Of a stretch of 64,000 bases of DNA, positions 30,738-38,883 are shown in pieces. A program made the position numbers and the translations under genes. How positions within the stretch are numbered: the stretch's first letter is position 1; the number at the start of each line of letters is the position of its first letter. The notes beneath the pieces were generated by a model that saw only the letters and a list, made by a program, of their open reading frames with translations, was not told the origin of the DNA and searched no databases. Source of the DNA: Bacillus niameyensis (lineage in GTDB: Bacteria; Bacillota; Bacilli; Bacillales; Bacillaceae_C); the NCBI RefSeq assembly GCF_001375535.1, contig NZ_LN831197.1, positions 2,611,230 to 2,675,229 of the forward strand, read 5' to 3'.

Positions 30738-31144
30738 TGAAGAAGTTTCTATTCCAAAGTATCATTGGAATTTTCTTCGGTGCCTTTCTTGCAGTTATTA
30801 TAACGAATATGATTTATATAAAAGGAACTATCATGCTGGATGGCAGTATTTTTTTAAAAAACTCACTCGCCTTTATGCTATGTGGGTGGTTCTTTTCTGT
30901 CACCCCACTCTTTTTTGAACTCAAATCCATTCGCCTCCCCATTCAGACGGCGCTTCATTTCACGACAGTAGCTATTATATATATCATCCTATCGATTGGA
31001 ATTGGCTGGATTCCTTTTAAAATCGGAAGCATCCTATTTTTCATCGGATTATTTATTGTAATATATGCTGCGGTCTGGACTGGTTTCTATTTTTATTTTA
31101 AGAATGAAGCGAAGAAATTGAACGATGACCTGTTGCGGATTTGA
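30737..31144 (+). CDS. DUF3021 membrane protein
   Basis: Integral membrane protein of 135 residues with four hydrophobic segments (about 7-27, 42-60, 72-92, 98-122) and a basic C-terminal tail. This matches the DUF3021 family, whose members sit next to LytTR regulators and probably inhibit or sequester them at the membrane (an anti-activator relationship known for LytTR systems such as BrsR/BrsM). Coupled to the LytTR gene by a one-base overlap. Last gene of the ABC operon. Confidence 0.85.
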   Translation: MKKFLFQSIIGIFFGAFLAVIITNMIYIKGTIMLDGSIFLKNSLAFMLCGWFFSVTPLFFELKSIRLPIQTALHFTTVAIIYIILSIGIGWIPFKIGSILFFIGLFIVIYAAVWTGFYFYFKNEAKKLNDDLLRI

Positions 31145-31189
31145 TTTCATTCTTTAAGAGGCCATAAGAAAAACGCCCATTAAGGACGT

Positions 31190-31218
31190 TCGACAAAATT
31201 CGGGTGGTGCCAGGCACC
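31190..31218 (+). repeat. Second copy of the 29-bp repeat
   Basis: Identical to 28619-28647 over 29 bases, with the GGTGCCAGGCACC palindrome. The two copies flank the ABC/LytTR/DUF3021 operon (about 2.6 kb apart), one at each end, in the same orientation. Confidence 0.8.
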
Positions 31219-31221
31219 TTA

Positions 31222-31311
31222 CGGAGAAGGTGGGATTCGAACCCACGCGACAGTTGCCCGTCCTAACGCATTTCGAGTGCGTCCCCTTCAACCGGACTTG
31301 GGTACTTCTCC
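31222..31311 (-). tRNA. tRNA-Ser (CGA)
   Basis: On the minus strand the acceptor GGAGAAG pairs with CTTCTCC. The D arm, the anticodon loop with CGA flanked by CT and AA, a long class II variable arm and GGTTCGAATCC T arm are all present, with discriminator G. About 90 bases, without an encoded CCA. Confidence 0.95.
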
Positions 31312-31320
31312 AAACATTGA

Positions 31321-31396
31321 TGGTGCTGGTGAGAGGACTTGAACCTCCGACCCCTTCATTACGAGTGAAGTGCACTACCAACTGTGCTACACCAGC
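31321..31396 (-). tRNA. tRNA-Thr (CGT)
   Basis: On the minus strand the acceptor GCTGGTG pairs with CACCAGC. The anticodon stem CTTCA/TGAAG holds the loop CTCGTAA (anticodon CGT), and the T arm contains GGTTCAAGTCC. The CCA end is encoded (31321-31323). It lies 9 bases upstream of the tRNA-Ser gene. Confidence 0.95.
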
Positions 31397-31492
31397 AGGT
31401 TTTTTAGCACATAAAAAATAATAATACTTTTTTGGCATAATTTCAATAAAAAAATACAATTGCCAGCTTATTCCTGATGTACATGTATATGC

Positions 31493-31529
31493 AATGGGAC
31501 CCGTAAAGGCACTCTTTACGGGTCCCATT
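31493..31529. terminator. Strong hairpin after the phosphoesterase gene
   Basis: A 16-bp perfect stem AATGGGACCCGTAAAG (31493-31508) and its complement (31514-31529) with a five-base loop. There is no long T-run on either side. It separates the phosphoesterase gene from the tRNA pair. Confidence 0.7.
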
Positions 31530-31536
31530 ATCAAAA

Positions 31537-34500
31537 CTAGTCTAAGGTCGACCACTGTTCTAATAATTCATTCACCTTTTGTTCTAATGCTTGCTTTGCC
31601 TCAGGTGTAATATAGTTCTCACTTTGTTTCTGATTTATCTGTTTTAAAAAGTCCTTCATGAACTTTTCCGCCTGAGGAACAGATCCTTTCTCATAATGGT
31701 GCATAGCTTGCTTCAATTTATTTTGTAATGGATGAACAAGTGGTCCCTGTATGTCTTCAGAATCGATATAGTCTAAAACCATCCCACGAATATCAGCTAA
31801 TTGGACAGGGACTTCTTCCCCAGTTGTAAAGCTCCATATATCTGAAACAGAGCGACCGCCATAATTGTCTTCTGCCACTGCATACCAGTAATAAATTTGA
31901 TCATTTTTAAGACCCTTCCATTCGAACTCGGCATCCTTACCACTTACTACCTTCTCAACTGTACCAATTTTTTTATTCGAAAAAACGTTCGCCTCAAAAT
32001 ATTTCGTTGCTACTCGTTTAACTTGCGGTTCTAAATTCAATGAAATCGTAAATTCATCCATACCAGGATATTCTTCTGGATCAAAGAAATGATAATCATC
32101 TTTATAAGGTGAATATGTGTTCACGAATATAGTGTTGCTGCTTGTGTCTACATGAAGAATCCTGAAATATCCTTCCCCTCCCTCAGGACCGGACTGATAA
32201 TCGGAGAGCATTTGATATACTTTACGATTTATTGTCCCATCACCATCGTCATCTATCTCATCTACTAATAACGCACTTCCATGGTAATGCCCACTTAGGA
32301 CCATCACAACATTAGAATTGGGAACAACAACTTCTTCAAATAATCGATCTCCTTCAGGAGCACGTTCCCCGCTCGGCTGGAGATATCTATGGAAACTTAA
32401 AATAGCCTGTCGATCCGGATAGGCAGCCAATATTTCATTCATCCACGCAATTTCTTCGTCTTCAATTCCCCAGCCCATGTATACCATAATATAATCATTA
32501 CCATTGGCTGAGATAAGATCATAATGACCACGATTATCCTTATAAGACTCTCCATAGTAAGCTCGATCACTAAATCGATTTTCCCCAAAATACTTCGAGA
32601 ATTCTGTGTAATCATTTCCTGGCCCTACATCGTGATTCCCAGCCAGAACCCCGTACGGAATGTTAGCTTTATCCAGTTTCCCCATTAATCTATCGGCAAT
32701 ATTCCACTCATACTCTTGATGATAATGCTCGACAATGTCACCAGTGTGGAAAACATATTGAATATTCATAGCATCTTCATTTTCAATAACCCAATCTACT
32801 TGTGACTCATATATATGAGAAAAAGTTTGTGAATAATATTGAGTATCTGTCATCCAAATAAACGTATAATCATAATCTTCTGGTGGTGAAATTTGATCTT
32901 GTACCATTACATTAACTATATGGTCCCTCACGAAGTCTTCAGCTACAACATTACCCTTTAAAAGGAAATCATCTTCTGTTTTCGTTACAAAGGCATCTAA
33001 TGGCAACCATTTTCTCTCCGTATGGTTCCATGCATACATCGTCACCCTGCGATTGGCCAAAGACTTACCTCCCCAAGTAAATTCAACTATATCTTTATCG
33101 GATACTTCACCATCAATTTGAACTTCGAAACGAATATAAGGAAATTGAGTTGTCGAGTCCACAGTAACATACTGCTCTTCAGAAGATGACAATTTAGCAT
33201 ATTCTTCCTCAGTTAACTCCTGCTCTCCTTCTGGGATCATTTCATGAGGGGGTTCCAAATTCGTTGCATGTTTATAGGCTTGGATATTGGCCCGGCTATC
33301 CAAATGATATTTTTGCCCCTGGTAGAATGATACTTTTAGATCATCATTCGTTGGGTCAGACACATGAACGCTCAATGTCGGATTTGTCTGAATACCTACT
33401 GCTCCATCCACTGGAGTCTTTACTTTCGGCTTATAAGGCCGCTCTTCAACAACCGAAAAATTAATGTATTCTTCACTCTTGTTACCTGCTTTATCAACTG
33501 CGCTAACTAAAAGATCATGCTCTCCTGCTGAAAGGTCAATGGATGAAGTTTTATACGGAACTTTGATCGCTTTGCCATCAAGATGGATGGTGGAAGACTT
33601 CAATCCAGCGACGGGATCATCTATTTTAGCGTCAATGATAAATTCGCCCTTATACTGTCTACCTGCCTCTAATGTCGTTTCAATACTAGGACCGCTATTA
33701 TCCACTAAAACTTTAGCTGTAGCCTCTCTCCCATCAGAGGAAAAGGCTTTAACAAAATGCTCTCCATCATCCACTCCAGATGTATTCCATTTATAGGCCT
33801 TGGATGTTGACTTTTCCTCAGGAATCTTAAATGTAAAATAACGATAACGCGGTTTGTTTGCATCACTGTCTCCGATCGGCAAGACCTCTATTGGATCGCT
33901 AAAATTTTCATCCATGATAACAGTACCGTCAGAGAGCACTAGACGGACATTCCTTACATCAAAATCATCCGTCCCTTTTTTTGTTGGTTTATCTTCAAAA
34001 TATGTCTCTTCATCAGAGCCAGCATGAATACCGAATTTATTCTCACCAGGCCGAATTAACTCCGGGCTAACAGATACTGTTATCGTTTCGAAATTATTAA
34101 CACCATAATCAATGACTTGCAATATTTCATTGTTATACGTTACGGCATCTAATGCCCCTTTATTCATACCGTGCCCTTCAAAAATAAAATAGGCAGGATA
34201 TGCGAAAGCACGTTCAGTATTTTCAATAACTTTATCATCAATAGACAACTGAAGCTTTCTCGGATCACCATCGCCAGAAGTAGCGATAATAGTAGCCTCG
34301 CCGGATAATATATCATTATCTTTTACATTTAAATAAACCCCCTCAGCTCCAAGAAGAATTTGATATTTTTCACTAGTTTTTTCTTGATAACCATCGGAAG
34401 CTGTAAAATAATATTCAATAAACTCACTCCCAATTAGGTCAAGGATATTGTGAATTTTATGATGGTAGAGGGAATCACTGTCATGCATTTTCAAGTTAAC

Positions 34501-35343
34501 TTTTGTATATTCACTTTTTTTATTTGCTTTATAGTACAATGTAACTGTTTTTACTAAGTTGTTACTCTTGGCGTCAACTATAAATTCGATCTCCCCTAAG
34601 GATGGAGATTCAGGCTTTGTTAAATTATTAATAACCAGCTTGGCTGAATCATCAATAGCAATAGGTTTATCTGGAATTTGATTAGAATCAACTGAACCGG
34701 GAGTAGCTTGTTTTTCCCCTGCACTAATTTTACTTAATTGATTAGAACCAGCCTGTGGGTATTGATATAATATCCCTTTGTCCTTTTGCACATCATGTGT
34801 GCCATTATTATAAGAAGCAACAGCGATTTCATGGCCCGTATTGGTCGCTATGACGATATCGCGCATTCTACTGCTAATTAAAGAACCTTCCATCCGAACA
34901 ATATCTTTATTTTCAACAAGGCTCGTCCCATAATAAGCATTAAATTCAGCGATTGTTTTATCACCATTATAGGAATTTTGCAACCATAAAACCATCGTCT
35001 TTCCCGGCAATATCTGAGCTTCATTTCCCTTGCTAGGACTCCAGACTAAATCATCTTCAGGACCAGTAGGATAGCGGTAGTAAATTTGATAATCCTTCAA
35101 ATGAATAGATTTATTAGTATTGTTGTAGACTTCAATATATTCAAAGAAGTCATCTCCCTCCGATTCTGTCTTTGCAACAATTTCAGTTATATACAGTTGT
35201 GGAAGCTGGTCATTGACAAGCCGATTACCTTCAGCACTTACTAATTGCGGTGGCCTCATAACGATCAAGTTTGAAAAAAACATAATCAAGACTAAGCTAA
35301 ACGTTAAGACCTTGAGCTTCTTTTTATTCTTCAACCTTCCCAC
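31537..35343 (-). CDS. Giant secreted lamin-tail/calcineurin-type phosphoesterase
   Basis: A 1268-residue exported protein. A signal peptide covers residues 1-38 (VLTFSLVLIMFFSNLIVM and a likely cut after LVSAEG). A lamin-tail-like domain (about 48-215: LPQLYITEIVAKTESEGDDF, EYIEVYNNTNKSIHL) follows, then several Ig/Fn-like beta modules. A calcineurin-like metallophosphatase (about 825-1060) has TDTQYY, HTGDIVE, LAGNHDVG, SFHRY and LSGHYHG. The end has an Fn3-type domain (about 1090-1190) and a helical tail of the FIMAH type with VQLADIRGMVLDYIDSE. Start is GTG at 35343 with weak ribosome binding. Metal ligands Asp, His and Asn are all present. Probably acts on nucleotides or phosphodiesters outside the cell. 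Confidence 0.82.
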   Translation of the reverse strand: MGRLKNKKKLKVLTFSLVLIMFFSNLIVMRPPQLVSAEGNRLVNDQLPQLYITEIVAKTESEGDDFFEYIEVYNNTNKSIHLKDYQIYYRYPTGPEDDLVWSPSKGNEAQILPGKTMVLWLQNSYNGDKTIAEFNAYYGTSLVENKDIVRMEGSLISSRMRDIVIATNTGHEIAVASYNNGTHDVQKDKGILYQYPQAGSNQLSKISAGEKQATPGSVDSNQIPDKPIAIDDSAKLVINNLTKPESPSLGEIEFIVDAKSNNLVKTVTLYYKANKKSEYTKVNLKMHDSDSLYHHKIHNILDLIGSEFIEYYFTASDGYQEKTSEKYQILLGAEGVYLNVKDNDILSGEATIIATSGDGDPRKLQLSIDDKVIENTERAFAYPAYFIFEGHGMNKGALDAVTYNNEILQVIDYGVNNFETITVSVSPELIRPGENKFGIHAGSDEETYFEDKPTKKGTDDFDVRNVRLVLSDGTVIMDENFSDPIEVLPIGDSDANKPRYRYFTFKIPEEKSTSKAYKWNTSGVDDGEHFVKAFSSDGREATAKVLVDNSGPSIETTLEAGRQYKGEFIIDAKIDDPVAGLKSSTIHLDGKAIKVPYKTSSIDLSAGEHDLLVSAVDKAGNKSEEYINFSVVEERPYKPKVKTPVDGAVGIQTNPTLSVHVSDPTNDDLKVSFYQGQKYHLDSRANIQAYKHATNLEPPHEMIPEGEQELTEEEYAKLSSSEEQYVTVDSTTQFPYIRFEVQIDGEVSDKDIVEFTWGGKSLANRRVTMYAWNHTERKWLPLDAFVTKTEDDFLLKGNVVAEDFVRDHIVNVMVQDQISPPEDYDYTFIWMTDTQYYSQTFSHIYESQVDWVIENEDAMNIQYVFHTGDIVEHYHQEYEWNIADRLMGKLDKANIPYGVLAGNHDVGPGNDYTEFSKYFGENRFSDRAYYGESYKDNRGHYDLISANGNDYIMVYMGWGIEDEEIAWMNEILAAYPDRQAILSFHRYLQPSGERAPEGDRLFEEVVVPNSNVVMVLSGHYHGSALLVDEIDDDGDGTINRKVYQMLSDYQSGPEGGEGYFRILHVDTSSNTIFVNTYSPYKDDYHFFDPEEYPGMDEFTISLNLEPQVKRVATKYFEANVFSNKKIGTVEKVVSGKDAEFEWKGLKNDQIYYWYAVAEDNYGGRSVSDIWSFTTGEEVPVQLADIRGMVLDYIDSEDIQGPLVHPLQNKLKQAMHHYEKGSVPQAEKFMKDFLKQINQKQSENYITPEAKQALEQKVNELLEQWSTLD

Positions 35344-35357
35344 TCTCCCATCGTCTT

Positions 35358-35388
35358 AAAAAATAAAACCTTACTTAGCGAGGCTTTT
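35358..35388 (-). terminator. Terminator-like hairpin upstream of the phosphoesterase gene
   Basis: On the minus strand AAAGCCT pairs with AGGTTTT (plus-strand 35381-35388 and 35365-35371), then ATTTTTT. It may end transcription from the TarJ-like gene or act as an attenuator before the phosphoesterase. The rest of the 35389-35611 gap shows nothing else recognisable. Confidence 0.55.
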
Positions 35389-35611
35389 ATCAGGTAGACA
35401 GAATGTATAATTACTGGTGCAATTTAGCCCCACTATTTTCCTAACATCTTAAGGTGGAGATATTACTATCTGTTTATGTGGGATAAAAGTTCTTCCCAAT
35501 ATTTTCTCTTAATTCCCGCGGGTCTATACTTTCATGCATGCACTTTTCTCCAGCCAAGAGGTATACGTTTTTATCCTTACTTCTATGTCACAGTAAGCCA
35601 CAATTCAATAC

Positions 35612-36688
35612 CTACCATTCAAACGCGATAACCGTTTTTTTCCAGCCTTTATGTTCCGCCGTTTTATCCATCACATTTTTTAAATCTTCTACATTTCGAA
35701 CGACATCATCATGTTCTGGAAGCAACTTTTTCAAGGACAATTGATAATCTTTATTACGAAAAGCGTCCATAAGCATTGCGAAGTCCTTTGCCGTGCTGCG
35801 GGAGCTCCCAAATAATGTAATCCCCTTTTCTAGAATATCTCGTGTATTGATCGGCACTCTATCCTCGCTCACACCCATTAAAACAATTTTCCCCTGCGGT
35901 TCAATTAATTCAATCGCCTGATTGATCGCACTTTCGCTAAAACGCCCTCCCGTACACTCCACAACTGTGACAACACCTTCGTAATCTTTAAAATTAAAAT
36001 CATGAACTAAATAGGTAGTGGCAAAATCAAACTGGGTTAATTTATCCGGAATAGCTCCAAACACTAAAAGTTGATTCTTTGGAATTTTGTACATGTGCGA
36101 TAATATCGCTGCTGTCAAAAATCCAACTGGACCATCCCCAAAAACAGCGACTTTCCCTTGATCAAGGGAACCGCTTACATATTCCAATGCATGTAAAGAA
36201 ACAGAGTTCAGTTCAGCTAGTAATGCAATTCTATCGGGAACATCTTCCGGAATTGGGATAACATTTTCTGCAGGCATTATAAGCTGGCTTTGTGCTATTC
36301 CATCGTATCCGCTGCCTAGAAATGCCCCATCCTTTGAATAATTATCATCTACAACTCTATTCGTAGTAGATTGCAAAAATCGTAATCTACCAGGAATAGT
36401 AGGAACAATCACTACATTTTGACCTACAGAAATGGATTTATCATTTGATCTTGTTATTTTACCTATTCCCTCATGAAACAAGGCCATTGGTAATTTTTCC
36501 TTTAATGCTTCTTTTCTCCGCTGACCTGTATAATAGCGAAGATCTGCATGACAAATGCTAGCTAAAGTGGTCATTACGACAACTTCTCCACTTTTCAATT
36601 CATGTTGAATCACCGATTCCACAAATTCCCCTGGTTTTACTAACCTAAATGCCTTCGATTGAATCATCGTGTTTGTGTTCTTTTCCAT
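35612..36688 (-). CDS. TarJ-like zinc-type alcohol dehydrogenase (ribitol-5-phosphate dehydrogenase-like)
   Basis: Medium-chain dehydrogenase of 358 residues. It resembles TarJ, which reduces ribulose 5-phosphate to ribitol 5-phosphate for teichoic acid synthesis. Seen: LASICHADLRYYTGQRR (metal-binding Cys and the family's RYYTG), LPMALFHEGIGKI, the LLAELNSVSLHALE segment, the nucleotide loop VFGDGPVGFLTAAI, then VVECTGGRFSESAINQ and LFGSSRSTAKDF. The start is ATG at 36688 (GGAG eight bases upstream). No tarI cytidylyltransferase is nearby, and the gene is divergent from a DeoR regulator, so a catabolic sugar-alcohol role is an alternative. Confidence 0.8.
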   Translation of the reverse strand: MEKNTNTMIQSKAFRLVKPGEFVESVIQHELKSGEVVVMTTLASICHADLRYYTGQRRKEALKEKLPMALFHEGIGKITRSNDKSISVGQNVVIVPTIPGRLRFLQSTTNRVVDDNYSKDGAFLGSGYDGIAQSQLIMPAENVIPIPEDVPDRIALLAELNSVSLHALEYVSGSLDQGKVAVFGDGPVGFLTAAILSHMYKIPKNQLLVFGAIPDKLTQFDFATTYLVHDFNFKDYEGVVTVVECTGGRFSESAINQAIELIEPQGKIVLMGVSEDRVPINTRDILEKGITLFGSSRSTAKDFAMLMDAFRNKDYQLSLKKLLPEHDDVVRNVEDLKNVMDKTAEHKGWKKTVIAFEW

Positions 36689-36767
36689 TTACTATTCTCC
36701 AATATCCATTTATTTTTGTTTACTTTTGTCTATTATAAGTACATTTATAAAATTCAGTCAATACACT

Positions 36768-36797
36768 TAAGCAAAAATGAGCATAATTGAGCACCGA
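36768..36797 (+). promoter_or_regulatory. Candidate operator: three phased 10-bp direct repeats
   Basis: TAAGCAAAAA, TGAGCATAAT and TGAGCACCGA follow each other with a ten-base period (36768-36797) in the divergent region between the dehydrogenase and DeoR genes. One-helical-turn direct repeats suit a DeoR-type repressor. Based on pattern only. Confidence 0.4.
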
Positions 36798-36889
36798 ATA
36801 GTTAAGTTATGCTTACTTTACCTCTTTTATGTTTATAGATAATTTAATATGATAGATATATAAGAGATTTTTAAAAACGGAGTGATAAG

Positions 36890-37651
36890 ATGCTGCCATT
36901 AGAAAGACAACAAAAGATCCTTCAATATGTTAAAGATAAAAATGTAGCTACTGTTGCGGCACTTGCTGATTTTTTCCAAGTACATGAAGCAACGATTCGA
37001 CGAGATTTAATTATCCTTGTTAAGGAAGGTCAGTTAAGACGTACGCACGGCGGAGTCGTAATGCAAGATGAAGTTCATTCCGAGCCATCTTTTAATGAAC
37101 GTGAAACAGTGCAGCTAGAGGAAAAGAAACGCATTGGGGAATTAGCAGCCAATCTCATTAAAGATGGGGAAAATATCATTTTAGATTCGGGGACAACGAC
37201 GTTACATATTGCACAGTCGATCTTAAATAAACAAAATTTAACTGTGATTACGAATGATATTAATATTGCTGCCTTACTGCGTTCTGCCCATTCAATCAAA
37301 GTCATCGTGACAGGTGGAATCTTGTTTCCTGACAGCTATATGCTAAATGGAATGATCACTGATGAGGTTCTTAATACACTTCATGTTCATAAAGCTTTCA
37401 TTGGAACACCAGCATTGCATCATCAGAAAGGATTAACACATTTCGATGAATCACTTGTTCCGGCCAAGCGCGGAATGATCCGTTCTGCCAAACAAGTCAT
37501 CGTTGTTGCGGACCATACAAAAATAGGCAGTGTCTCGTTACATACAGTTGCGGGAACAAAACAAATTCATGATTTAGTTACTGGAGAAGAAGCACGAGAA
37601 TTAGATGTGCAATTGTGGCAAGATGCGGGAGTTCGTGTCCACTTTGCTTGA
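36890..37651 (+). CDS. DeoR/GlpR-family transcriptional repressor
   Basis: Regulator of 253 residues. The N-terminal winged helix shows PLERQQKILQYVKDKNVATV and HEATIRRDLIILVKEGQLRR followed by THGGVV. The C-terminal DeoR sensor domain, related to ribose-5-phosphate isomerase, shows DSGTTTLHIA, ITNDINIAALL, GGILFPDSYMLNG, FIGTPALHHQKGLTHFDE and VVADHTKIG. The ligand is likely a sugar phosphate. The start is ATG behind GGAGTGA. Divergent orientation to the TarJ-like dehydrogenase implies that the latter is its target. Confidence 0.9.
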   Translation: MLPLERQQKILQYVKDKNVATVAALADFFQVHEATIRRDLIILVKEGQLRRTHGGVVMQDEVHSEPSFNERETVQLEEKKRIGELAANLIKDGENIILDSGTTTLHIAQSILNKQNLTVITNDINIAALLRSAHSIKVIVTGGILFPDSYMLNGMITDEVLNTLHVHKAFIGTPALHHQKGLTHFDESLVPAKRGMIRSAKQVIVVADHTKIGSVSLHTVAGTKQIHDLVTGEEARELDVQLWQDAGVRVHFA

Positions 37652-37695
37652 GTTCCTAAAGCATGCTTAAAAGGAAATAATCGGGAGGGCATAAA

Positions 37696-37757
37696 ATTCA
37701 CCGTGAACGGGATTAATTCTTCACGACCGGGTTTAATTCTCTCCGTACGGGTTTAAA
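37696..37757. repeat. Three 20-bp tandem repeats with CGGG-TTAATTC core
   Basis: CGGG followed by (G/A/T)TTAA(T/A) occurs at 37708, 37728 and 37748, exactly 20 bases apart, each preceded by CCGT or CACGA. It lies just after the DeoR gene. I recall similar repeats between genes of Bacillus species. Confidence 0.6.
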
Positions 37758-37804
37758 CCGCGCTATATGCAATTAATACAGCATTTCCACTCAAATCTAC
37801 ATAT

Positions 37805-37839
37805 AAAAGCGGATTACCCTTGGTAGGCAATCCGCTTTT
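37805..37839 (-). terminator. Terminator overlapping the end of mnmH
   Basis: AAAAGCGGATT (37805-37815) pairs with AATCCGCTTTT (37829-37839). The mnmH stop codon lies within the loop-side of the hairpin. The T-tail is short. Confidence 0.75.
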
Positions 37840-38863
37840 TGCTGACGATTTCTTTAATGGCATAGACGGCTTCTTCCGCATTTGCCACTGTTAATTGAAC
37901 TTTCTTATTTTCCGCGTATTGGTCGGCGGCGTGTTGATAACGAGAATCGTAATAGTATTCGAGTAAAAGTCGGACAGCTAGCGGGAAATTCTCCTCGACC
38001 AGTGCCTGTTCAATTTCCTTGGCAACTGGCGTATGGATCCTAGCTTTAATTCGACGAAAGGCTTCCAAAGATTCCTCTTTATGAGCCCACGGGTCATAAT
38101 CCGCTAAAATGTTACGGACCCTCTCTTCAATAGGCATATCAATGATGATATGAGTCCCTTTAGCCTTCCACTCGTCAAAAAATGGCGGCAGAACGACTTT
38201 ACCAATTCTTTTGCTTTCCGCCTCAAATAAAACAAGTTTAGAATCTGTGATCTGTCCAATGCGCTCAACAAGTAGCGCTTCGAACGTCTTTTGATTGTTC
38301 GGCGCGAGCCCGATTTGTCCAAAAATGGAGCCGCGATGATTCGCCATCTTTTCTAAATCCAAAACAGGATAGCCTTGTTCCTGCAATTCCCTTAGAACAA
38401 TCGTTTTACCTGTTCCTGTATATCCACTCAATATGAAGGTTTCAGGATGAAAGTCAAGATGCTCTAACGTATCCACTACCCATTTGCGATAGGATCTTAT
38501 CCCACCCTCCAGACGGTGAACATGAATTCTAGCTAAATCTAAAAGAGTGGCAGATGTTTTGCTGCGCATTCCCCCTCGCCAGCAGAAAACCGTTTTTTCC
38601 CCTTCCACTTTTTTAAACTCCCGAACAAACCCTGGCAATTTTGCTGAAACTATTTCAAGTCCCCGATCTTCTGCAGCTTCTGGGCTAATCTGTTTATAAA
38701 TTGTTCCAATTTCTGCCCTTTCCTCGTCATTAAACAAAGGAATATTCATACTTCCAGGAATGGTGGAATTTCGATATTCGGATGGCGATCTTACATCAAT
38801 TAGCGTCATCGCATTTTTACTTTTCAAATCGAGTAATTTATCTATCGTAATATCGCTAAACAT
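37814..38863 (-). CDS. mnmH: tRNA 2-selenouridine synthase
   Basis: Replaces sulfur with selenium in 2-thiouridine at the wobble position of Lys, Glu and Gln tRNAs, using selenophosphate and a geranyl diphosphate intermediate. The 349-residue protein has an N-terminal rhodanese domain (LIDVRSPSEY, active Cys94 in VFCWRGGMRS) and a C-terminal P-loop ATPase-like domain (GYTGTGKT, residues 147-154). It pairs with selD 2.3 kb upstream on the same strand, which supplies selenophosphate. Twenty bases separate it from yhgE. The geranyl donor is an isoprenoid, a link to the mevalonate genes of this window that is only an inference. Confidence 0.93.
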   Translation of the reverse strand: MFSDITIDKLLDLKSKNAMTLIDVRSPSEYRNSTIPGSMNIPLFNDEERAEIGTIYKQISPEAAEDRGLEIVSAKLPGFVREFKKVEGEKTVFCWRGGMRSKTSATLLDLARIHVHRLEGGIRSYRKWVVDTLEHLDFHPETFILSGYTGTGKTIVLRELQEQGYPVLDLEKMANHRGSIFGQIGLAPNNQKTFEALLVERIGQITDSKLVLFEAESKRIGKVVLPPFFDEWKAKGTHIIIDMPIEERVRNILADYDPWAHKEESLEAFRRIKARIHTPVAKEIEQALVEENFPLAVRLLLEYYYDSRYQHAADQYAENKKVQLTVANAEEAVYAIKEIVSKKRIAYQG

Positions 38864-38883
38864 GTTATTCCACCTCTACAATA

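Noticed and set aside
31154-31555. Open frame of 133 codons on the minus strand
   Set aside because: It covers both tRNA genes and repeat DNA, so it is not a protein gene.
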